From Dromaius novaehollandiae (Eukaryota > Chordata > Aves > Casuariiformes > Dromaiidae): a stretch of 64,000 nt of DNA. Positions 50,360 to 64,000 of this stretch are shown piece after piece. Position numbers and translations under genes: made by a program. The stretch covers positions 64,766,841 through 64,830,840 of the forward strand of contig NC_088132.1 in assembly GCF_036370855.1 (NCBI RefSeq). The letters are read 5' to 3'. Under the pieces are notes generated by a model that was not told where the DNA came from, did no database searches, and saw only the letters and a list, made by a program, of their open reading frames with translations. How positions within the stretch are numbered: position 1 is the stretch's first letter; the number at the start of each line of letters is the position of its first letter.

Positions 50360-53300
50360 ACAATTTCTTAGCCTTCTTCTGTACTGATATACCAACAAGT
50401 TTTCTTCATAAATAAACATCACCTCCTACCACTGTGAGTCATGATTATTTCCAAAGTGTCTGTGCCTGCTTACAACACCTGACCTTCTTGGCTTGTAAAT
50501 CTATACCCAGATTACAGAGGACTGGGCATACAGTTTAGCTAGTGACAAGAACATTCATATAAACTAAAAAGATGCTAGTGTTTACAACCACGGCTGTATG
50601 CTGTGAGATTCATACCACACAGTATTATATCATATTACAGCCCATATATCTAAAGAGAATAGCAAGACTTTTCCTCAGTACAGGACTTGGACATTGTTGG
50701 GGTGCAATTCCAAGAGATGAAGCCCCAAAACATACATTTTTATCATTGGGTGCAAGTCCAAGAAAAAGGATATTAAAAACACCTTATGTATTCAAATTGT
50801 AGCAATATGAAGTGATGCACCAGGACAGTTATGGTATGTAAAGAACAGTGCAAAGACAACCTTATTTCTTCTTATACATTCAAAAATACCAAATACAATT
50901 ATGAGAATCATTTCAGGCATCTCAGAAAAAAAAGAATGAAAAGGGAGCCAAGTCCTGCCACGTGCTCTGAAAAACTGCATAATGATACCAATGATCACAG
51001 ATTCACCAGTAATTAAAAAAACAGCTGTACATATATCTCTACCAGGTTTACAAGATCAGAGCTGACACCCGTTCCAGCACATTGCCACTGCAGGAGCTCA
51101 CAGAATATCCAACCGCCCTGCCTCCAAATGCTAAATGGAGAATGCCTACAAGGACTGGTATTTACGCCAGATATGGAGCCAGAGCTTATTTCAGAAAAGG
51201 GAAACAGTCCCTTGATCAAAGCAAGCATTTCGCAAACAGTCCTCTCAGCTGCTGTTTCTCCTTCATTTTTTCAGCTATGCAAAAGAACCCCTTGACTACA
51301 CTTGTTCTTTCCTATTCCTAGAACTACTGCTCTGACCAGCATTCAAAGTTAATGAACATTTCTTACAATCACCTCTAAAGGTCTTCCTTCCTTCCTTTTC
51401 ACCCTCACGATTGCAGACTGATGGCAAAACTCAACCCACCAGAAAGTTCAGGCACTGCATTAAGTAGTAACAGAAATAAGAACATGCAGCATACAGCATA
51501 CTGTTGAAGGGAAGACGACTTGATGGAATTTTCCAACACTAGACTGTCAAAAGCCTCCAGCTTAATCTTGAACTCATCACCAACACAATTTTTTGGTGTA
51601 AAGAGCAAGGTAATGATGGGGAGGGGGAAGAACACGCAAAGACCCAAGGTTAGCACATCATTGCAGATGGTAGAGGCATCCAAAAGGAATCAGAGGTATG
51701 TTGCACTCAAGTTTCAGGTTTTAAGGCACTCAGGTTTTAAGAACACTTATCACAACTGCCACCTACAAAACTGGACTCTTGTCTGTGCATAAGAGCTTTG
51801 ACAGTAAAAGATACACGCCATTTGCTCAGTCCTGCACAAACAGGAGGGAAAGTGAGCTACTTGAGATGTACTAATCATAAGACTAGCAGCTAAGGGGTGG
51901 AAACTACTTGTCCCTATGAAGGCTAGACCTAAGCCAGCCTTACCCAATTTTAAGGACCCGTATGTTTGAGATTTAAAAAAATCCAAATATGGAAATCATT
52001 GCATAAACACACGTTCCTGCAGGCTTACCTTCTGTAAGTCCCTCAGAAAAAACATTCAACCCCACAAGGCCTGCAAGACCACAGGCCAACAACACTACTT
52101 CCCGCACCACAGAAACAACAGTATCTTTATAAAGAACGAATGTAACAGCAAGATCTGTAAGCAGAAGTCATATCTTCAGTCTCAGAATTGCACAGAAGAA
52201 ACCCACCTTAGGGGACAAACATAAATCAACGTTGTAGAAAATAAACCCCAAATGAAATGGAATGAAGCTGCCTCCTTGTTCCCAAAGGTTCACCTTCTCC
52301 TTCTACCCCTAGGGAAACAACCCTCCTTACAAGAACTCGAATTCTGAAACTCACGGGTACCCTTGTTGGTTTCAGAGTGAAATATGAAAACACTTACACT
52401 TTACACCAAGGCACTTGAATTGGCATACTTAAAACAGCATGCTTGTAATGCTTAAATCAGCAGAACTGCAACGTAAGTGACATATGACTTCCCATACAAG
52501 ACTATTTGTGTGAAGAAGATATTAGGTAAATATTTCCTCAGTAAGACTTTCAATTTATTCTCTGTATCAATATATAATTACTTATTTGAGCGCAGAAGTG
52601 ATAACAACAGAGGCACATGGCAGTGCAGTTAATTACCACCCTCTCACACACTTACCTTGTCAGGGGGTTCCCCCAGTTGAGAATAAGACTGAAATGTTTC
52701 TCTGTAGATTAAATATACATGTAAAAAGTTGCAAAAGAGGCTAAAAGCTTAAGACAAAACTTAGTATTCAAGAAGGGACTATAGTTTCCTGCAGCTGTGA
52801 TTCCTGATTCTCTTCTGCAGTTCTCTAATCCTAACCCTCTTCCCTCCTTTTAAGGAATGTTTTGTACCTCTGATCAAAGTTAGTTGACAGATTTGGTTCT
52901 TCAGTTTATCATTCTTCAGTCTCCAAAAACAAGGTAAATCTGATTTAAAGAGATTCTACATTTGGAAATCATCATATAAATGATTAAAGTTCTCATAAAA
53001 AAATACTAGACTGGTAAAGTGATGTAGCAATAAAAACAGTCACTTTAGAACACAAACATGTGCTTCCGCTAAATCCTACCATCTTCAGGAAATACTTAAG
53101 TGAAAGCAGCAGCCAGTTTTATTCCCTAAGGAAAGGGGCAGTTCTGAACGTGCAGAAAAAAAGATTCAAGCTGGAGAAAGCACAGGTAAGAAAAACTGTT
53201 CAACATAACACAATATACAAAACTGAAGCCTGCCATGCCAGAGTAAGACAGTCCATGTTGAACAGTAGAGTGTTTTAAACTTATTAAATAGGTATCTCTA

Positions 53301-55280
53301 TACAAGGGAAATTAAACACAAATGTTTGCAAACATAGTGCCATCAAGTGTTCCAGAGAGATACTTTACCAGAAGTTCCAAACGATACACCCACTATTCAA
53401 TGTGCTATCAATTACATTGCTGAAGTCATCTAGTTATTACTTTTCTATCTTAGAGAAACTACTCTACTTAAATTTTGATAAACTAAAACATGTATACATC
53501 TACCTGAAGCAGAAGAGGAAAATACAGCTGGCAGATACATAATGTCACTTAAAGAGGTACAATATTTTAGGACAGCATACAGGCAAGTTTAACTGCAAGT
53601 TCTGTGCAACTTCTTTTTAGCTGGAAACACGAAGAAATAAACATAGAAAGCCTATGCATGGACAGACAACATGCAAAAGTACTTATAAAGAATAAAGTAC
53701 TGAAACAGTAAATGTAAGCAAACACCTTGCAATGATACTGCACATGTCCGCACATACCCACACTTCTTTCAGTTTCACCTTTAACCAATTACTACCTCCC
53801 TTCCCATACATTCCAGATTACACAAAAAGGAATAGTCTTTTCTGAAAATAAGAAGTTAAGGAACTTATGAGTTCTAATATACACTTTGTATACAAACTCT
53901 TAAATCTTGCAGGAGTCATTTGAAATGTTATGTTAAATAAACTGTAGTAGGTACTAAAGTTATCCTAATCATTATTCTACAAATTTCAAATAAAATGCAA
54001 GACAGTTTCTGCAGCTTTAGCTTCCACCCATCACTTGCACTAAAAGCAAAGTAAAAATAGCGCCAGAACAGCTCTTTCTAGTCAGTTAAGGGGATTTCCC
54101 CCTCACCCAAAGAGGTATAGGCTAGGAGGCAAAAGTGCACAGGGATAAGAGCTGATGCCAGAACCTAAGGAAGCAGTCCTTAAAACAAGGCCGTAAGTCA
54201 GGTTCCCTTTGAAGGTTTCTTTTAGGATACCAGCAGCCCAATACTGTGGTTACTTTCGTTTCTTCTCACAGAACTGGAGGACTATCAGCTGTATAGCTTC
54301 CTCCAGAAATCATGCATCTCAGTCGCATTTGCTGTAGCCAGCAACCAAAAGCACCCTGAACTTGACTGAAATTCAGAATGGATATAAAAATCCTCAAGCA
54401 GAATTGTCAGGAGAAACAGTCACATTGCCCACGATGCTGTACTGTGAGCTACAGACTTCAAGCTTAAATATGTTTTCTGCTTATGAATTGCACTTTAAGT
54501 ATACCTTCACTTCAACTCACTTCAACTACACAATTACTTATCTGACTGCTACATATTGTGCAAAAAAGTAAATACAAAAATATTTTTGTATACTGTAAGT
54601 AGATATTTAAGTATTTCTACAAAAAGTAGAAACAACAGAATGCTTTGCTGCAGTAAACGATTCCATGGTACCGCTTAAGTCAGTTCCGATTTTCACAAAC
54701 TTTGGGACTAGACCCTCACTCTTAAGCAGTGTTGTTTCCCTATAGTAAGTGGAAAGGCTGAGCAAGAAATAGTGTTCAGCATGTTGTGTGCTGAATACCA
54801 GAGAACATGACAGAAACTTGTTCAGCTGTGCAAGACGCAAACTGAAACAGCACAACTTTGCTTTTCCCTTTGGGTTATAGTGGTATGCACTTTCATAGCC
54901 TATTGCACTGGAAAATCCAAAAATACTCAAAGAACAAGCAATTTTAAGGAAATCTCACAGCAGAACTGAGAACGTCTGCTTACCCTCTGCAGCTTCTGCA
55001 AGTCTAGGAAGACGTTCTGGACAGCTCTCAAACAAGCTTTTCAACAAGACAAATAACACAACAGTATGTATGCTTGTCAAAGGCAGAAACATTACACCAG
55101 ATGCAACATGAGGCACCATCCTTCTCAAAAGACAGCTCTGTACAAGCATCAATTTCAGCTAAGTTGCGGATGTAGCCACTGAACTTTAGTTCCATACAGA
55201 AATACATGAATATGTGCATCAGTTCACGAAGCTGCAAATGACATAGGCCTTTTTGCACATTTGTCATGGAAACAAAACAC
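50360..55280. other. Intergenic DNA downstream of DDX4
   Basis: No convincing exon, RNA gene or mobile element. Overlapping minus-strand frames at 54955-55288 begin just beyond the DDX4 poly(A) signal; they are cysteine-rich and match nothing I know. Confidence 0.5.
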
Positions 55281-55305
55281 CAATACAAAACATGATCCTC
55301 AAGTA

Positions 55306-55841
55306 TTTATTAAATAAGTGTTCACAAGTTTAACAGCACCTTAAGATAAGCCATCTCATCATTTGGTACAAATTTTATAACTGACCTGTAGAAATAGGAA
55401 GAGACATTAAGTTTAGATGAGCTCTTTATATAGAAGCCTTTCCCAAGACAGGTTTTCACAACACAATTTTTCCATGCAAAATTTTGATAACAAAGTGGTA
55501 ATTTCAGCAAATCTATTTTCCACTTACAAAACAAACAGGGATCAAATTCCACATCTTTATAGCAACATATAAGCTGCCAAGTATCAGTGAACTCTTACTG
55601 AAAGTTTTAACACTTAAAGAAATACCTGAAGTGTTTCTTAAAAATGGCTTTTGCATTCTTACATGAAGTGATAATCACAGGGTTCACCATAACTGAGTAT
55701 GCATATGTTGTTGCAGGCATTATTATATGATATCAGCTAGCCTTTAAACATTGTGTTCCATAAAGCTCAACAATAAGGAACAGTAAGTGCAACAGCTCAC
55801 AAAGCACAACAGAAAACAATCTAGTTTGGTACTAAATGAGT
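55306..55841 (-). terminator. DDX4: DDX4 3' UTR and poly(A) signal
   Basis: The first canonical AATAAA on the minus strand after the stop is at 55311-55306. It is followed within 10-40 bases by a T/G-rich stretch (TGTTTTGTATTGGTGTTTTG), a good downstream cleavage element. This predicts a 3' UTR of about 0.54-0.57 kb. Confidence 0.6.
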
Positions 55842-59875
<4,034 letters not shown>

Positions 59876-62599
59876 CTACCAATTTGGAATTTCCTGATTT
59901 AACTGATTTGCAGTAAGGCACATTAAGTACTTTAATCTAAGCCTCTAGAGAAATTAGATTTTTTTTTTAAAAAGAAACATATTAGGACTATTTGAACACT
60001 ACATGTATGGTCCACTTAGAAGCAATGGAATTATCTCAAATATGAGGCAGTGAAGTGGGAAGGAAGGGTGCTAGGGCAACCATAAGAGAACTGAAGAAAA
60101 GGGAGAGAAGACAACAGGACTTCATTCTCAAGGATTTAAGTTATTTCCATGCTTTAAACAACAGATTCAGATATACCTACAAAGGGTGCTCTGTCACAGA
60201 TATATCTCTTTGAATTAATCTCCTGTGTCAAGGCAGTAATTACAAGAGAGATTTACGTATCACATCCTCCCTAAAGAAGGGCCACTTATTTACTGATAGT
60301 TTCTTCATGCCATAGTTAGATGTGATTTCACTGCTGCTTTGCAGTAGAGAAACAAGAGAACAAAGGTGAAATCTACCTTTTCTCCTGTACAGAACATTTG
60401 TCAGACATCGCAGAAAGTCACCAGACAAGAGTACAGAACTTGCATTTGCTCATCCTCAGGAGGGCAAGAAACATTGGTTCGCTACATTTGGTGTTTTTTT
60501 TGTTGCTGTTTAACATTTTTAAAGAATATTTACTGATTAATTAGTACTTACATATTGTAGATCAGTTTTACAGATGCTCTTCTGTTGTCCAAATCAGAGA
60601 ACAAATTAAATAGCAAAAAACACAGTACTTGGTTGAATCCAACACAGGCCATTTAGTTTACTCTGGTATGACTGGTATCCCAGAGAAGAGCAGTTAAGAA
60701 AGCTATCCTAACTAGTTTCCAATTAAAAACTGAAGTGAATCACAAATCAGTAAAATTCACGAGTTTAGCAGCTTGCATGGGACCAGTTACCCTTACTGTA
60801 CCTTAACTTACAGTGTAGTAATTGTAAAGCAATGGACAGGAGCCTCCTCCAACAAAAGACAAGTGGTACAATAGCAATTCAGCTACATGCTACAGGTCAG
60901 CCAAGAACAGAAAACCAAATCTCAAAACAACCCTTCACACACACCTGTAGAACTGACAGGGTACAGAATACACACAAGCATTTTGTATCTGTGTACTATG
61001 ATCAATTTTAACGTATCTACAAACAAAATAGTCTGATGTTTCTCAGAATGCTGTCCAAACCATCGTTTTCTTGACAAGACTTCAAAAGTCCCTTCCTCCA
61101 GTTAAAAGATGCAAGATACTGCAAAGTTGGTTTTCATGTGGTGAATGTCAACATTCAGTTTGCTTACCTATATTCTGAAGTGTAAACAACCACTGTGATA
61201 CTGCATATTAGCTCATCACTTAAGAGATGGACATCTCTTTTAGATGGGTTTGGACCTGGAACTAGTGAGTATTTCACCTTGTTTCTCACTGTTGTGTACC
61301 TGACCAAATGCTAGTGAGTAACATACAAATGCAAGTTAGAAACATTCTTTTCAGACCAATCTCCTTACGAATGCTGTAAAAAGTCCATGAACACATCAAG
61401 GAGGCAGACTTGACAGCACGTCTGTATGATACATGATTGGACTTACCTTGTCACCTCTGGGGAAGCCTGTAAGACAGAGTGGAAACTCTACAGCTGCCAC
61501 CTGAATTCCTGAAGCACCCCATTAACACAAGAAGATCCTCCTTAATCACAATGTATGATGACAAAAGATACAGTAGAACACGTTGCTTATATGTGTTTAT
61601 TACATTCTAATATATTTAGCATTAAGATCATCCACTTATGAAGATTTTGAACAAATATTCATTCAAGCACTCTACGCAAACCAGTACTGCTCCACATACC
61701 AGGTAAGTTTCTTAGAAGGTTGCTTATCAGTAACAAGACCTTGACAATGTATTCACATACATATTTGTGCCACTGTGCCACTTGTGACTCAGACTGAAAA
61801 CTGCCCGGAGCAGTAGCATAGGCATCCACCTTACCAATACAGGCAAGGATATAGTTTTGGTTTCTCTGTATTTGCAATAAAGAGATGGACAGATGTGGAC
61901 CACATATCAAAAAGCTGTTATTGGTAAATAATCTTTTTGTTAGAAGCAGTCCTTGCCAAGCAGCATTCTCATGCACCCAAAAGCTGAAAGTAGGTCTCCT
62001 GTCCTTCATATCCCAGATCTACTGGATTAAAACTCCTGGATGCTTCAGCAGTACAGGAGCTTGAACACTTGAGAGGAACGGGTAGGTATTCAAACACCAG
62101 GTAGAGAGCTCTCAAAGTGTGGCGACTTTAAGCCTCAGTTAAATATGTTCTGATGACCAAGACTGCTCAAGTAGCTCCGTAACGTGTTAAGCTGGAATCC
62201 ACTACACTCTGAAGTTATGTACAAGCACCTATGTCCCTTGGACCACTAGGTATTCCCCTCCAATTCAGGAACGGCTCTGAAAGGCTTAGTAACATGAACA
62301 GAAGACACTATCCTGTCAATATTCATGTCTTTCTTAAGCCTTATCTACAGGCCAAATCTAGGAAGTTTTTTTTTTATTCCAGTTAAGCTTTGAGGAGAGA
62401 CTTCTGTGATAAACTTGGGATACGTCCTTGCAGTTCAAGCAGGAAGTCGAAAGTCACTCTTGTATCAAGGTCAAACTAGAACCTAGAGTCTAAAGGGTCA
62501 ACTAGGGTTTCAAAGACAGCCCTCAAAGTAGATTCCACATACAAATCCAACTAACTTAATGGGACCACAGGGACAGCCATGTGTGGAAAATAAGCAGGC

Positions 62600-62890
62600 C
62601 AGAAGGATGGGGCCAGGCTCTTCTCAGTAATGGCCAGTGACAGGATGAGAAAAAAATGGACAAACATCAAATTCCACTTGAACACAAGAAAACACTTTAT
62701 TGTGACGGTGGCTGCACACTGGAACAGGCTGCCCAGAAAGGTTGTGGAGTCTCCAACTCTTGGAAATATTCAAAACCTGACCACACACAGTTCTGGGCAA
62801 CCTGCTCTAGCTAACCCTGCTTGAGCAGCAGGGGTAGACCAGATGATCTACAGAGGTCCCTTCCAACCTCAACTATTCTGTGATTCTGTA
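62600..62890 (+). mobile_element. CR1 LINE 3' end, plus orientation
   Basis: Contains the CR1 signature CACTGGAACAGGCTGCCCAGA, then GTGGAGTCTCCAACTCTTGGA, AGATGATCTACAGAGGTCCC, TTCCAACCTCAACTATTCTG and a terminal TGATTCTGTA. The frame at 62630-62824 is the decayed C-terminal end of the CR1 reverse-transcriptase ORF (RKHFIVTVAAHWNRLPRKVV). The left edge is approximate. It lies within the DDX4 intron. Confidence 0.9.
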
Positions 62891-62984
62891 CTAAAGAGTT
62901 TCAACAGGAGGGTGGCCAGAAGGGACTAGCAGTTTCTGCCGGCATTCACTTGGCTGCTGACCTTCACCAACTTTAAGCATCTTA

Positions 62985-63122
62985 CATAAGCACTTCTTCA
63001 GCTGGCTGAAATCAAAACTAGCAGCAATTAGTGGTAACTGCTGGCCCTGCTCTGAGCATGAGGCTGTACTAGATGACCTTCTGAGGTCCCTTCCCATCTG
63101 AATTATCCCATGATCCTATGAA
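62985..63122 (+). mobile_element. CR1 LINE tail fragment, plus orientation
   Basis: A second, shorter CR1 end: GAGGCTGTACTAGATGACC, TTCTGAGGTCCCTTCCCATC, then ATCCCATGATCCTATGA. It lies just downstream of the first CR1 tail and in the same orientation. It is older or more diverged than its neighbour. Confidence 0.75.
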
Positions 63123-64000
63123 TTGAAAGCCTTTACTACTATCTTCCAACAGCTCCATACCAGAATGAAATCAAGCATATCCTGCAAGCTTGGAGATGTA
63201 AGCTAGCCTTCTGAAAGTCAGCACGAGGACAACAAAACTGTCTGAAGAACTGTGGTCCCCTCTGATCTGGCAGTGTGGCTTTTCAGCTACAAATAACTGA
63301 TAAAAAAAATTCTACAACCCTGTAATGAAGTGAAACCAAAACAGCCAAGCACAAGTCTACTTTCTATTGAGGGAGACTTGAGAGAGATCCTCAAGAGGTG
63401 TCAAAAAGCAGTTATCAAAGCTGCTATGACCAGTCAAGCACAGGACATACTGAAAGGCAACTGATCCATCAGTGAAATGCTACTGGAGCAAACTAGAAAG
63501 CTGCCAAATTGAGGAATTGATAAGATCATGACAAGAAATGGCTGGTTATCACTCGAACCATCTCCATAAATCCTGGGCCTAAGTGATTGCTTAGGAAGTA
63601 TGGCATATGATCCTCTTGTTCTCAGTCTAAATAATTACAGTACCAGTCAACTGGAAAGCTCACAGAAGTAAAGTATCCTGCAACATATGTATGGATTCAA
63701 CTATTTTTTCTGCCTAGAAACAGACTGGCAGACACATGTCTTTGGATCACAGGATTTCTTGGGAGTACAAATGTCCTCAGTATCCAAGTCTTTTGAAAGG
63801 CAAGGTCTTCCAACTGCAGCCACTCTTTCTCAACATTCCCCACAGCGATACATACGTGCAGCCGCACTGGCTACTGAGTAATAGGATATACCCACAGACC
63901 AAACTTTCCTAGCAGAAAATCTTTCAAGTGGCCTTGGCACCATTTCCACAGCTTAAGAGACAGCTCTTGATCTTAGAATTTACAAACCTGCCAATCAATC

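Noticed and set aside
54955-55288. Two overlapping minus-strand frames (65 and 86 codons) beyond DDX4
   Set aside because: They start downstream of the predicted DDX4 poly(A) signal, are in different frames and very cysteine-rich, and match nothing I know. The donor-like GGTAAGC inside has no matching acceptor context.

Overview
The window looks like avian nuclear DNA. It is AT-rich and intron-rich, with small exons flanked by GT/AG splice sites, few interspersed repeats, and recognisable repeats that are decayed CR1 LINE fragments of the bird/reptile type. There are no bacterial operons, RNA genes or CRISPR arrays. Nearly all long open frames are chance shadows. The real coding sequence is split into exons of about 55-600 bp, all on the minus strand.

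Two genes are supported. (1) A complete IL31RA-type gene, a gp130-family type I cytokine receptor, runs from the start codon at 31478 down to the stop at 6116. I could join 15 coding exons whose splice phases all agree, giving a predicted protein of about 873 residues. It has a signal peptide, an Ig-like domain, a two-domain cytokine-binding module with four cysteines and WSEWS, three more fibronectin III domains, one membrane helix, a Box1 motif, and a tail with a block very close to the C-terminus of mammalian IL31RA. (2) The last three coding exons of DDX4 (Vasa, the germ-line DEAD-box RNA helicase) lie at 59753-55842; the rest of the gene lies beyond 64000. DDX4 followed by IL31RA in the same orientation matches the arrangement I recall from mammals, where IL6ST follows convergently. 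IL6ST would therefore lie to the left of this window on the plus strand.

Layout from left to right: 1-4.9 kb, non-coding, probably between IL31RA and IL6ST; 4.9-31.5 kb, IL31RA with its 3' UTR; 31.5-37.8 kb, candidate untranslated first exons of IL31RA or a separate transcript, ending in an isolated CpG island at 37.2-37.8 kb; 37.8-55.3 kb, intergenic, with a large GGGA/GGAA microsatellite, a CR1 copy of about 1.1 kb and simple repeats; 55.3-64 kb, the 3' end of DDX4 with two CR1 tails in its intron.

The most interesting observation is that this IL31RA keeps a gp130-like N-terminal Ig domain which, as I recall, mammalian IL31RA lacks. Next are the shorter, diverged cytoplasmic tail with a C-terminal extension, and the orphan CpG island with strong splice donors pointing both ways. 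I found no clearly new genetic system.
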